Part shown: one piece after another, positions 17,668 to 26,323 of the stretch
How positions within the stretch are numbered: position 1 is the stretch's first letter
Layout: the number at the start of each line of letters is the position of its first letter
Assembly (NCBI GenBank): GCA_022844275.1
Contig: JALHMB010000007.1
Location: 348,894 to 412,893 of the forward strand
DNA from: Hyphomicrobiaceae bacterium
GTDB lineage: Bacteria; Pseudomonadota; Alphaproteobacteria; Rhizobiales; Hyphomicrobiaceae
Reading direction: 5' to 3'
Length of the DNA: 64,000 nucleotides
Made by a program: the position numbers and the translations under genes
Notes under the pieces: model-generated
The model's input: the letters and a program-made list of their open reading frames with translations, nothing else
What the model was told of the DNA's origin: nothing
The model's database searches: none

Positions 17668-19065
17668 CTAAATCCGGCGGCTCTGCGCGGCCCAATTGCG
17701 CTCGAGATTGGCGATGAGAGCGGGGCTGTAATGGCAGAAGGCCTGCTCGCGGGTGTAGAGGGCCATGTAGCGCCGGAACAGGTCGATGGGTTCCTGCCCG
17801 AGGCGCAGCGCACGGCGGTTCCCGATCGCTCCGACGGCCCCGGCGCCCGTCAAGTCAGCCACGACCCCTTCGATACTGGCCACCATGTCCTGGGGCGGGA
17901 CGATCTCGTCGCAGATGAGCCGTCCCTCGGGCGAGTCGCACAGAAGGCGCCGCTCGAGCTGAATGGCCTGGCGCGCAAGCCGATCGCCGACGAAACGCGG
18001 CAGACGCAGATTGGCGAGGCCCGGAATGATCCCCTCCTTGCGCGCCGGCAGCGTCATGAAGGCGTCGGATGCGGCAATGACATAGTCCATGACGAGCAGA
18101 AGCTGGCAATGGCCGCCGATGGCGAACGCGTCGACGGCGGCGACCCAAGGCTTCTCGATGCCGCAGCCGTTGGCATCGTCGGGGAACACATCGGGCCGCG
18201 CGACGCCGCGGTAGATCTTGTGCACGAATCCGAGATCGCGGCGTAGAAACCACAGGTAAGGAATGGCGCCGCGGTAGAGGTGCGTCAGGTTGATCCCCGC
18301 GCCGAAGATCCGGCGATCGCGGTACTTCGGGTGCTCGACAGGTCCACCGCGCATGACCACTATATCGCTTGCCGGATCGAGGATCGCGACATCGGTCGCA
18401 ATCTCTGCGGCATCGAGCGTCGTATCGTCCTCGGCATTGAGGAAGCGCGGGTTGGTGGCAATGAAATGGATAATTCGTCCCTGCCGCTCCAGCCGAGCGG
18501 CGCCGAGATCGAGGCTGCCGTCGGCGGCGAACCGCGATGCGGCCTCCACACTTTCGGCGCGCGGCAGCAGCATGGCGTGACAGAGATGAGAACCGGCAAG
18601 CTCGTCCGCGAGAACGCGCGCGACGAACAGGCCTTGGTCGATCTCGACGCCATCCTTGTCGCCCTGATTGAGGGCGGCCTCAATGGCAACCTCTTGCCGG
18701 GAGGGCACAAGCCCCGGCACCGCATCGGCCGCCAGAAAGACCAGTTCCTCGATACGCACGAAGCGCGTGCGGCCTGCAGTCAGCGCGTCGTATAGCGCGC
18801 GTGTATGCGCTGCAAGAAAGCGGTCGCGCGCACCACGCGTGACCGAGAGAATGGCTTCCGCGGCGGCGCGCTCGGCGGCGCTCCGTGAGGGTTTCTTCGG
18901 TAGGGCGGAGATGAAGCGCGCGCCCTCGTTCCAAAATGCGCCATAGGCACGCTGGTCGGACGAAAAATCGACGGTTCCCTTGGGCTCAGTTGCCAGCCAG
19001 TCCGCAACCACCTGCGCAGGAAGACCGGCAGAAGCAAGGATACCTATCGCACTCGGATTGCTCAT
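17668..19065 (-). CDS. DpgC-family cofactor-independent dioxygenase (crotonase fold)
   Basis: 465 residues. An N-terminal helical domain (about 1-190) precedes a crotonase-type core with FGAGINLTHLYRG, LGFVHKIYRG, EKPWVAAVDAFAIGGHCQLL, ASDAFMTLPARKEGIIPGLANLRLPRFVG and a C-terminal helical cap. This two-domain layout and these motifs match (3,5-dihydroxyphenyl)acetyl-CoA 1,2-dioxygenase DpgC, which oxidises an arylacetyl-CoA with O2 and no metal or flavin. Ordinary enoyl-CoA hydratases are about 260 residues and lack the N-terminal domain. The gene starts within the last bases of the PaaK-like ligase gene (ATGA overlap), which would supply an aryl-CoA substrate. No DpgA, DpgB or DpgD gene or peptide synthetase is nearby, so the role is probably catabolic. 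Confidence 0.85.
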   Translation of the reverse strand: MSNPSAIGILASAGLPAQVVADWLATEPKGTVDFSSDQRAYGAFWNEGARFISALPKKPSRSAAERAAAEAILSVTRGARDRFLAAHTRALYDALTAGRTRFVRIEELVFLAADAVPGLVPSRQEVAIEAALNQGDKDGVEIDQGLFVARVLADELAGSHLCHAMLLPRAESVEAASRFAADGSLDLGAARLERQGRIIHFIATNPRFLNAEDDTTLDAAEIATDVAILDPASDIVVMRGGPVEHPKYRDRRIFGAGINLTHLYRGAIPYLWFLRRDLGFVHKIYRGVARPDVFPDDANGCGIEKPWVAAVDAFAIGGHCQLLLVMDYVIAASDAFMTLPARKEGIIPGLANLRLPRFVGDRLARQAIQLERRLLCDSPEGRLICDEIVPPQDMVASIEGVVADLTGAGAVGAIGNRRALRLGQEPIDLFRRYMALYTREQAFCHYSPALIANLERNWAAQSRRI

Positions 19066-20372
19066 GAGCGCTCCTTCGACCGCTTGTCGATGATGCGACG
19101 CGCTTTGCCTTGCGATCGCTCGACGGCGCCCGGTTGAGCAACACGCACGTTGCTCGTCACGCCGACGAGGGCCTTGATCAGATGCTCGGCACGGCGCGCG
19201 AGAGCTGCTTCGGCATCTGCCCCCAATACCAATCGCGTCTCGACGATGACCTCGAGCTCATCGAGCTGAGCAGGACGCGAGACTTCGAGAATGTAGTGAG
19301 GCGCCAATTCTGGGATGGTCGCGAGAACGCCTTCGATCTGCGAGGGAAAGACGTTGACGCCGCGAATGATGAGCATGTCGTCGCTGCGGCCTTTGATGCG
19401 CTCGATGCGGCGCATGGCGCGCCCGTTGCCCGGCAGCAATCGGGTCAAATCGCGCGTGCGATAGCGGACAATGGGCATAGCCTCCTTGGTGAGCGACGTG
19501 AAGACCAGCTCACCCTCCTCTCCGTCGGGCAGCACCGCACCCGTCTCGGGATCGATGATCTCGGGCAGGAAGTGATCCTCCCAGATGGTCAGGCCGCCCT
19601 TGCTCGCGGCATACTCCTGAGCAACGCCAGGACCGATGACCTCGGAAAGTCCATAGAGGTTGACGGCCTGCAAGCCCATGCGCCGCTCGATTTCATCGCG
19701 CATGCCTTCCGTCCAGGGTTCGGCGCCGCAGATCGCAATGCGCAGGCTCGTGTCGCGCGCATTGATGCCCCGGCGATCGAACTCGTCGGCGATGGCGAGA
19801 AGGTACGATGGCGTCACCGCGATGATGTCCGGTTTGAAATCCCTGATGAGCTGCACCTGACGCTCGGTGAAGCCGCCGCCGACAGGGATAACGGTGCAGC
19901 CGAGCTGTTCGGCCCCGTAGTGCAGACCCAAGCCGCCGGTGAAAAGACCGTAGCCGTACGCGACATGAATACGATCTCCCGGCTTGCCGCCGGCCGCACG
20001 GATCGAGCGCGCGATGAGCCGGGCCCATGTCCCCACATCGCCTTGCGTATATCCGACGACCGTTGGCTGTCCCGTTGTGCCGCTCGAAGCATGAACGCGC
20101 GAGACCTTGTCCATGGGCACGGCAAACATGCCGAATGGATAGTTCTGGCGCAGGTCCTCTTTCGTCGTGAACGGGAAGTTCGCGAGATCCGCGAGTGAGT
20201 TCAGGTCGCGCGGATGAACGCCTCCCGCATCGAACTTCGCGCGATAATGCGGTACGCGCTCATAGGTGCGCGAGAGCGTGTCCCTAAGGCGCGCGAGCTG
20301 CAGCGCGCGCAGTTCCTCGATGCTGGCAGTCTCTGCGGAATCGAATGGCTTGGCGTCGGCACGCAGCGACAT
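19062..20372 (-). CDS. phenylacetate-CoA ligase family aryl-CoA ligase
   Basis: 436 residues from the ATG at 20372, which has GGAG about 8-10 bases upstream; an in-frame longer start adds 28 poor-quality residues. The adenylate-forming signatures of PaaK are clear: HASSGTTGQPTVVGYT (phosphate loop), YGYGLFTGGLGLHYGAEQLG, NLYGLSEVIGPGVAQEY and a C-terminal domain with IIRGVNVFPSQIE. It activates an aryl or arylacetic acid with ATP and CoA. It overlaps the DpgC-like gene by 4 bp, so the two products probably act in sequence. No ring epoxidase (paaABCDE) genes are present, which argues against the standard phenylacetate pathway. Confidence 0.88.
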   Translation of the reverse strand: MSLRADAKPFDSAETASIEELRALQLARLRDTLSRTYERVPHYRAKFDAGGVHPRDLNSLADLANFPFTTKEDLRQNYPFGMFAVPMDKVSRVHASSGTTGQPTVVGYTQGDVGTWARLIARSIRAAGGKPGDRIHVAYGYGLFTGGLGLHYGAEQLGCTVIPVGGGFTERQVQLIRDFKPDIIAVTPSYLLAIADEFDRRGINARDTSLRIAICGAEPWTEGMRDEIERRMGLQAVNLYGLSEVIGPGVAQEYAASKGGLTIWEDHFLPEIIDPETGAVLPDGEEGELVFTSLTKEAMPIVRYRTRDLTRLLPGNGRAMRRIERIKGRSDDMLIIRGVNVFPSQIEGVLATIPELAPHYILEVSRPAQLDELEVIVETRLVLGADAEAALARRAEHLIKALVGVTSNVRVAQPGAVERSQGKARRIIDKRSKERS

Positions 20373-20525
20373 GGCATCGTCTCCATCCCGAGAAAACGAT
20401 TGGCCTGTTCTCGATGCCGTAGAGCGCGGCTGGTCACAACCCAGCTCCATCGGCAAGGTCGGCTTAGCGTGCTGAGGCTAGACGAAACGAAAGAGCCACG
20501 CGATGGGATTCGCGCGAGTGTGCGC

Positions 20526-21116
20526 CTATGATGGCCAGGAGGTGAGCGCCATCTCAGCGACATCGAGCAACTGCTCGCGCGTCGCACCGTTGGCAGCCTG
20601 CACGGACATGCCCTGCAGAAGCGCCGCCACATACCGGGCAAGTGCCGCCGGGTTGCTGGGCGCCGGAAGGTCGCCCTCGGCCTTGGCGCGCTCGAAGCGA
20701 TCCGTGAGCTCGGCCTCGCCTGTGCAGCGAAGTGTCGACAGCTCCTCCTTGATGGATTGCTCGGCCTCGCTGCACGAGAACGCGCCCCGCACGACCATGC
20801 AACCTGCCGGATGGCAGGGGTCGGTCATGGCCTCGGCCGCCCGGCGCAGAAGACGCTCGACGACCCCGCGCGCCGTCGGCGCTGCGAGGGCCGCACGATA
20901 TTCCGCCGCAGGGCCTGTTTCCACGTACCGCTCGAGGGCGCGTCGGAACAGCTCCTGCTTATTGCCGAAAGCGGCATAAAGACTCGGCCGGCTGATGCCC
21001 ATGGCATCAGTCAGCTCGGTCAGCGAGGCGCCCTCGAAGCCCTGCTGCCAGAACACCATCATGGCTTTGTCCAGCGCGTCGTTGGCGTCGAATTCTCTGG
21101 GGCGGCCTTTGGCCAT
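20526..21116 (-). CDS. TetR/AcrR family repressor
   Basis: 196 residues. The N-terminal helix-turn-helix is ASLTELTDAMGISRPSLYAAF (about residues 29-49), followed by GNKQELFRRALERYV as in AcrR-type regulators. The C-terminal ligand domain contains HPAGCMVVRGAFSC, typical of a subgroup controlling efflux and detoxification genes. It is transcribed divergently from the RND adaptor and pump genes and is the obvious regulator of that operon and of itself. The start follows GAAGGAGAGCGCC. Confidence 0.92.
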   Translation of the reverse strand: MAKGRPREFDANDALDKAMMVFWQQGFEGASLTELTDAMGISRPSLYAAFGNKQELFRRALERYVETGPAAEYRAALAAPTARGVVERLLRRAAEAMTDPCHPAGCMVVRGAFSCSEAEQSIKEELSTLRCTGEAELTDRFERAKAEGDLPAPSNPAALARYVAALLQGMSVQAANGATREQLLDVAEMALTSWPS

Positions 21117-21148
21117 GGCGCGCTCTCCTTCACATCTCTGCGAGCGTC

Positions 21149-21175
21149 ATTTTATTTCCGTACTCGACGGTACAA
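21149..21175 (-). promoter_or_regulatory. candidate TetR-gene promoter with operator 1
   Basis: Minus-strand TTGTAC (21170-21175) and TAAAAT (21149-21154) are separated by 15 bases. Between and overlapping them is CCGTACTCGACGGTAC (21158-21173), an inverted repeat CCGT-N5-ACGG. It shares CGGTACA with the second site 50 bp away. Probable autoregulatory operator; spacing of the hexamers is slightly short. Confidence 0.45.
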
Positions 21176-21182
21176 ATAAGCG

Positions 21183-21221
21183 TTGACAGGGGCTTTGTCA
21201 CCTATTATCTACCGATCGGTA
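21183..21221 (+). promoter_or_regulatory. candidate promoter and operator 2 of the RND operon
   Basis: A perfect TTGACA at 21183-21188 is followed after 17 bases by a weak TATCTA at 21206-21211. The perfect 12-bp palindrome TACCGATCGGTA (21210-21221) overlaps the end of the -10 and the likely start site, where a TetR dimer would block transcription. If correct, the operon has a leader of roughly 460 bases. Confidence 0.6.
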
Positions 21222-21247
21222 CAGAATAGCTGACAACAGGGGGCGGC

Positions 21248-21412
21248 ATGGCTCCGATACCCAATTGCCTAGAACGCTGTCCGGAGCGCGATCCGTTGCA
21301 CCAAGTTCGAGGCCTCGCTCCGGGAACGGGACTGGGAAGGCTCGGCCGGGCGATGACGCGACGCGTAATTGAGCGTGCGCTGAGGGCAGCAGAAAAGGCA
21401 ATCGGCGAGTAG
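21248..21412 (+). CDS. possible 54-residue ORF in the RND operon leader
   Basis: ATG at 21248 follows GGGGGCGGC and opens a 54-codon frame ending at TAG 21412. The second half (RLGRAMTRRVIERALRAAEK) could form a basic amphipathic helix. It lies between the promoter and the adaptor gene. Codon use is less GC-biased than in neighbouring genes and no family is recognised, so it may not be real. The rest of the 21117-21680 intergenic stretch, beyond the promoter and operators, shows nothing clear. Confidence 0.22.
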   Translation: MAPIPNCLERCPERDPLHQVRGLAPGTGLGRLGRAMTRRVIERALRAAEKAIGE

Positions 21413-21680
21413 GCGCAACCAAACGGTGCGCCATACAAACCTGCGTATGATTTCGTGTGACGGCCGCAGCTGGCACGGTGAAAGCAAGAAGCGAGAGCGA
21501 AAAGTCGTCGAGCCAGTGTCGGCTTCGGAAGTTCGCGAACGTCCTCGAAATGGGGTGCAGCAAGTCCACACAGAGTTGAGAAGCGAAATGGAAGTCGGGA
21601 GCGGAACCGCCTGAGCAACGGCCGCTCCATCAAGCAAGACCGAAAACAAGTACAAAGACCTGAGACAAAAGAAGAAAGAG

Positions 21681-22958
21681 ATGATCATGAGCACCGACAT
21701 CAACACCGTGCCTCAGGAGCCCGAGCGGCCAAAGAAGGCGAGCCGCACCGGCCTCTGGGTCTTGGCGACCGTTCTGGCAGCAAGCGCCGCCACGGGCGCC
21801 GCTCTCTACACGTCGGCACCCAGCCACTCCGAAAGCCCCGCCGCGAAGGCCGCCCCCCCGCCGCCATCCGTCTCGGTCGCAACCATCGAGCCGCGGCAGG
21901 TGATGGTTTGGGACGAGTTTTCGGGCCGCCTCGAGGCCGTCGACAGGGTCGACGTGCGTTCGCGCGTAGCCGGCACTGTCCAGGAAGTGCATTTCCGTGA
22001 AGGCGCCCTCGTCGAAAAAGGTGCACGGCTCTTCACCATCGATCCCGCCCCGTACGCCGCCGAGGTCGAGCGCCTCGAAGCGCAGGTAGCCTCGGCCGAG
22101 GCGCGCGTCGTGTTCACCCGCACCGAGGCCGAGCGCGCACGCCGACTGCTCGGCAGCCCGGCGCATTCCGAGCGCGATGTTGATCAGCGCGCCAACGCCT
22201 ACAACGAGGCCGAAGCTGCGCTCCGCGCCGCCAAGGCAGCGCTCCAGGCGGCTCGCCTCAATCTTGAGTACACGGAAGTCAAGGCGCCGGTTGCCGGTCG
22301 CGTCGGCCGTCTTGAGGTCACGATCGGCAATCTCGTTGCCGCCGGCCCCAGCGCTCCCGTGCTGACCAATCTCGTCTCGATCAACCCGATCTACGCGAGC
22401 TTCAACGCCGATGAGGCAACGGTGTCGCGCGTTCTGTCGGCGCTGAGCCCCGAGGCGAATGCTGCCGCCGAAGTTGGCGCCGTCGTGGTCGAGATCTCGA
22501 ATCCGGCAGCCAATGGTGCGTGGGTAAATGGTCGCCTTCAGCTCATCGACAATCAGGTCGATGCGACCAGTGGCACGGTGCGTCTGCGCGCGATCTTTGA
22601 TAACGCCGACGGGCGGCTGATACCCGGCCAATTCGTGCGCGTGCGCATGGCCCAGCCGCGGAATGCACCGGTCGTGGCCGTCAGCGAGCGCGCCATCGGC
22701 ACAGACCAAAGCAAGCGGTTCGTGATCGTGGTCGGCGGTGACAATAAGGCGGCCTACCGCGAAATCACGCTCGGTTCCATGGCCGACGGCCTGCGTATCG
22801 TGACGAGCGGCCTCGATGCCGGCGAGCGTATCGTCGTCAGCGGCCTCCAGCGTGTGCGGCCTGGCGCTGTCGTCTCTCCCGAGCCGGCGAGCATGGAGCG
22901 TATGACGTCCAACGACGTGCATACGGGCACAATCCAGACCAAGTCCACGCAGCAGTAG
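21681..22958 (+). CDS. RND periplasmic adaptor (membrane fusion protein, AcrA type)
   Basis: 425 residues. One N-terminal membrane anchor (GLWVLATVLAASAATGAAL) and no lipobox Cys. The adaptor order is typical: barrel-sandwich half (VDVRSRVAGTVQEVHFREGALVEKGARLFTIDPAPYAAE), a coiled-coil hairpin (about 125-195), the second lipoyl half (YTEVKAPVAGRVGRLEVTIGNLV), then beta-barrel and membrane-proximal domains (LIPGQFVRVRMA). It links the inner-membrane pump encoded 84 bp downstream to an outer-membrane factor. No tolC-like gene is in the window, so a chromosomal channel elsewhere must serve. Start ATG 21681 or 21687. Confidence 0.93.
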   Translation: MIMSTDINTVPQEPERPKKASRTGLWVLATVLAASAATGAALYTSAPSHSESPAAKAAPPPPSVSVATIEPRQVMVWDEFSGRLEAVDRVDVRSRVAGTVQEVHFREGALVEKGARLFTIDPAPYAAEVERLEAQVASAEARVVFTRTEAERARRLLGSPAHSERDVDQRANAYNEAEAALRAAKAALQAARLNLEYTEVKAPVAGRVGRLEVTIGNLVAAGPSAPVLTNLVSINPIYASFNADEATVSRVLSALSPEANAAAEVGAVVVEISNPAANGAWVNGRLQLIDNQVDATSGTVRLRAIFDNADGRLIPGQFVRVRMAQPRNAPVVAVSERAIGTDQSKRFVIVVGGDNKAAYREITLGSMADGLRIVTSGLDAGERIVVSGLQRVRPGAVVSPEPASMERMTSNDVHTGTIQTKSTQQ

Positions 22959-23042
22959 TGCCTCACATCGTGAGATCCACTTTGAGCAACTTCATCTGAC
23001 CGGTCCTGCGGGGAGCGGTCCAACCCTCCCTGCGAGCCCGTC

Positions 23043-26000
23043 ATGAACATTTCCCGATTTTTCATCGATCGCCCGATCTTTGCCGGCGTGCTGTCGGTAC
23101 TGATCTTCCTCTCCGGCCTGCTGGCACTTCGCGTCATGCCGATCTCCGAGTACCCGGAGGTCGCGCCACCCTCGATCGTGGTGCGCGCACAGTATCCTGG
23201 CGCCAACCCGAAGGTCATTGCCGAGACAGTTGCGACGCCGCTCGAAGAGCAGATCAACGGCGTCGAGAACATGCTCTACATGAGCAGCCAGGCGACCACC
23301 GATGGCGTCATGACGCTGACTGTGACCTTCCGTCTCGGCACCGATGTCGACAAGGCGCAGCAGCTCGTGCAGAACCGCGTCGGTCAGGCAGAGCCCCGCC
23401 TTCCCGAAGAAGTGCGCCGCCTCGGCATCACGACGGTGAAGAGCGCACCAGATCTCACCATGGTGGTGCATCTCCTCTCGCCGAACGATCGCTACGACAT
23501 CAACTATCTGCGCAACTATGCAGTGCTCAACGTCAAGGATCGCCTCGCCCGCATCGAGGGCGTGGGGCAGGTCAATATGTTCGGTGGCGGCGAGTACTCC
23601 ATGCGCATCTGGCTCGATCCGGCCAAGACGGCCGAAGTCGGTCTGTCCGCCGCCGATGTCGTCAACGAGATTCGCGCACAGAACGTGCAGGCCGCCGTCG
23701 GTACAATTGGCGCCTCGCCGGCGCCCATGCACATCGACCTCCAGCTTCCCGTGAACGCGCTCGGCCGCCTCCAAAGTGAGGAGGAGTTTGGCGAGATCGT
23801 CGTGAAGGCTGGTGCGAACGGCCAGATCGTGCGCCTGCGTGACATCGCTCGGCTGGAGCTTGGTGCGGCCGAGTACGCACTGCGCTCTCTGCTCAACAAC
23901 AAGCAGGCGGTCGGCATTGGTATTTTCCAGGCTCCGGGCTCCAACGCCCTGCAGATCTCCCAGCAGGTGCGCGCCACCATGGCGGAGCTGAAGCTGAACA
24001 TGCCCGATGGCGTGGACTACGGCATCGTCTACGATCCGACGCAGTTCGTGCGCGCCTCGATCGAAGCGGTTGTGATGACGCTACTCGAGGCCATCGTTCT
24101 CGTCGTCATCGTCGTCGTGCTCTTCCTGCAGACGTGGCGCGCATCGATCATCCCCCTCGCTGCCGTTCCTGTATCCATTGTCGGCACCTTTGCCGTGATG
24201 TACCTGCTGGGCTTCTCGATCAATGCGCTCACGCTGTTCGGTCTCGTGCTCGCCATCGGCATCGTGGTCGATGACGCCATTGTCGTCGTGGAGAACGTCG
24301 AGCGGAATATCGAGGAAGGTCTTCAACCTCGCGAGGCCACTTACAAGGCCATGCAGGAGGTCTCAGGGCCGATCATTGCGATCGGTCTCGTGCTTGTCGC
24401 CGTGTTCGTGCCGCTCGCGTTCATAACCGGCCTGACGGGGCAGTTCTACCGTCAGTTCGCCTTGACGATCGCCATTTCGACCGTGATCTCGACGATCAAC
24501 TCGCTGACGCTCTCGCCGGCGCTCGCTGCCTTGCTTCTCAAGGGCCACGACGCTCCCAAGGATCGGTTGACACGCTTCCTCGATTTCACACTCGGCTGGC
24601 TCTTCCGCGGATTCAACGCGGTATTCCACCGCGGGACTAATGCCTACTCGGGTGGCGTCAGAGGTGTTCTCTCGCACAAGGCCGCCGGCTTCGGCGTCTA
24701 CCTGATGCTGATCGCCGCAGCCTTCGGCGTGATGAAGATCGTGCCTTCGGGTTTCGTCCCGGCACAGGATAAGCAATACCTCGTCGGCTTTGCTCAGCTC
24801 CCGAACGGCGCCACGCTCGATCGCACGGAGGATGTGATCCGTCGTATGGGTGAGATCGCGCTGAAGCAGCCGGGCGTCGAGAACGCGATTGCCTTTCCCG
24901 GTCTCTCAATCGCCGGTTTCACCAACAGCGCGAGCGCCGGTATCGTCTTCGTCAGCCTGAAGCCCTTCGCGGAGCGTCACGCGCCTGAGCTCTCGGGTCC
25001 AGCGATCGCCATGGCTCTGAACCAGAAGTTCGCGGGCATCCAGGATGCATTCATTGCCATGTTCCCGCCGCCGCCGGTTGCGGGCCTCGGCACAGTAGGT
25101 GGCTTCAAGCTGCAGATCGAGGACCGCATGGGTCTCGGCTACGAGGCACTCAGCGCGGCAAGCAACGCCTTCCTCGCACGCGCCGCCCAGACGCCTGAGA
25201 TCGCGGGTCTCTTCACGAGCTACCAGGTGAACGTGCCGCAACTCTATGCCCAGATCGATCGTACGCGTGCCCGTCAGCTCGGCGTTGCCGTCACCGACGT
25301 CTTCGAGACCATGCAGATCTACCTGGGCTCGCTGTACGTCAATGACTTCAACCGCTTCGGACGTACCTACTCGGTGCGCGTGCAGGCGGATGCGCAGTTC
25401 CGCGCCCGCACGGACGACATCGGCCAGCTCAAGGTGCGCTCGCGGACGGGTGACATGATCCCGCTCTCGGCACTCCTCAAAGTCGAGCAGGCCTCGGGGC
25501 CCGAGCGTGCGATGCGTTACAACGGCTTCCTGTCGGCTGACATCACCGGCGGTCCGGCCCCCGGCTACTCGTCCGGTCAGGCCCAGGCAGCAGTGGAGCG
25601 CATCGCCGCCGAGACACTACCGCGAGGCATCGCCTTTGAGTGGACGGAGCTGACCTACCAGGAGATTCTCGCGGGCAACTCGGCGATCCTGGTCTTCCCG
25701 CTCTCTGTCCTGCTCGTGTTCCTCGTGCTCGCCGCGCTGTACGAGAGCCTGACGCTGCCGCTGTCGATCATCATGATCGTACCCATGGGACTGCTGGCCG
25801 CGCTCACCGGCGTGTGGCTCAGCGGCGGAGACAACAACGTCTTCACGCAGATCGGACTCGTGGTGCTGGTCGGCCTCTCGGCGAAGAATGCGATCCTCAT
25901 GGTGGAGTTCGCGCGCGAACTCGAGTTCGCCGGTCGGACACCGCTTCAGGCCGCGATCGAGGCAAGCCGCCTGAGGCTACGGCCGATCCTCATGACGTCG

Positions 26001-26249
26001 TTCGCCTTCATCATGGGTGTAGTCCCGCTTGTGTATTCGGAAGGGGCCGGCTCCGAGATGCGGCAGGCCATGGGTATCGCGGTATTCTCGGGCATGATCG
26101 GCGTCACGTTCTTCGGCATCTTCCTGACGCCGCTCTTCTACGTGATGCTCCGCGCGCTCACTGGAAATCGCCCGCTGAAGCAGACTGGCGCACCGGTGGC
26201 CATCGCGGCATCACACACGCCGCCGTCGCACCACGCCCCGGCTGAGTGA
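23043..26249 (+). CDS. RND (HAE1 family) multidrug efflux pump
   Basis: 1,068 residues, the normal full length, starting MNISRFFIDRPIFAGVLSVL like AcrB/MexB-type pumps. Twelve membrane segments and two large periplasmic loops are present. The proton-relay residues are visible: the Asp pair in GIVVDDAIVVVENVER (TM4) and the Lys in GLSAKNAILMVEFAREL (TM10). It exports hydrophobic or amphiphilic compounds as a trimer with the upstream adaptor. Repression by the divergent TetR protein is likely. The stop codon is followed 16 bp later by a strong terminator. Confidence 0.95.
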   Translation: MNISRFFIDRPIFAGVLSVLIFLSGLLALRVMPISEYPEVAPPSIVVRAQYPGANPKVIAETVATPLEEQINGVENMLYMSSQATTDGVMTLTVTFRLGTDVDKAQQLVQNRVGQAEPRLPEEVRRLGITTVKSAPDLTMVVHLLSPNDRYDINYLRNYAVLNVKDRLARIEGVGQVNMFGGGEYSMRIWLDPAKTAEVGLSAADVVNEIRAQNVQAAVGTIGASPAPMHIDLQLPVNALGRLQSEEEFGEIVVKAGANGQIVRLRDIARLELGAAEYALRSLLNNKQAVGIGIFQAPGSNALQISQQVRATMAELKLNMPDGVDYGIVYDPTQFVRASIEAVVMTLLEAIVLVVIVVVLFLQTWRASIIPLAAVPVSIVGTFAVMYLLGFSINALTLFGLVLAIGIVVDDAIVVVENVERNIEEGLQPREATYKAMQEVSGPIIAIGLVLVAVFVPLAFITGLTGQFYRQFALTIAISTVISTINSLTLSPALAALLLKGHDAPKDRLTRFLDFTLGWLFRGFNAVFHRGTNAYSGGVRGVLSHKAAGFGVYLMLIAAAFGVMKIVPSGFVPAQDKQYLVGFAQLPNGATLDRTEDVIRRMGEIALKQPGVENAIAFPGLSIAGFTNSASAGIVFVSLKPFAERHAPELSGPAIAMALNQKFAGIQDAFIAMFPPPPVAGLGTVGGFKLQIEDRMGLGYEALSAASNAFLARAAQTPEIAGLFTSYQVNVPQLYAQIDRTRARQLGVAVTDVFETMQIYLGSLYVNDFNRFGRTYSVRVQADAQFRARTDDIGQLKVRSRTGDMIPLSALLKVEQASGPERAMRYNGFLSADITGGPAPGYSSGQAQAAVERIAAETLPRGIAFEWTELTYQEILAGNSAILVFPLSVLLVFLVLAALYESLTLPLSIIMIVPMGLLAALTGVWLSGGDNNVFTQIGLVVLVGLSAKNAILMVEFARELEFAGRTPLQAAIEASRLRLRPILMTSFAFIMGVVPLVYSEGAGSEMRQAMGIAVFSGMIGVTFFGIFLTPLFYVMLRALTGNRPLKQTGAPVAIAASHTPPSHHAPAE

Positions 26250-26265
26250 TAACCTGACAATTGCG

Positions 26266-26302
26266 AAGGGCCGCTCCGAAGAATATCGGAGCGGCCCTTT
26301 TA
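26266..26302 (+). terminator. intrinsic terminator of the RND operon
   Basis: A 14-bp perfect stem, AAGGGCCGCTCCGA (26266-26279) with its complement at 26286-26299, has a 6-base loop and a T-rich 3' flank on the plus strand. The A-rich 5' side gives a T run on the minus strand too, so it can also serve the convergent dehydrogenase gene. Confidence 0.92.
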
Positions 26303-26323
26303 TATACGAACTCGTTATTGTAC

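Noticed and set aside
19062..20372. Standard phenylacetate catabolic cluster
   Set aside because: Only the ligase is present; none of the paaABCDE, paaG, paaZ or paaH/J genes are nearby.
21205..21706. Minus-strand open frames in the RND leader
   Set aside because: They have no ribosome site, their translated sequences are low in recognisable order, and they run against the adaptor gene start.
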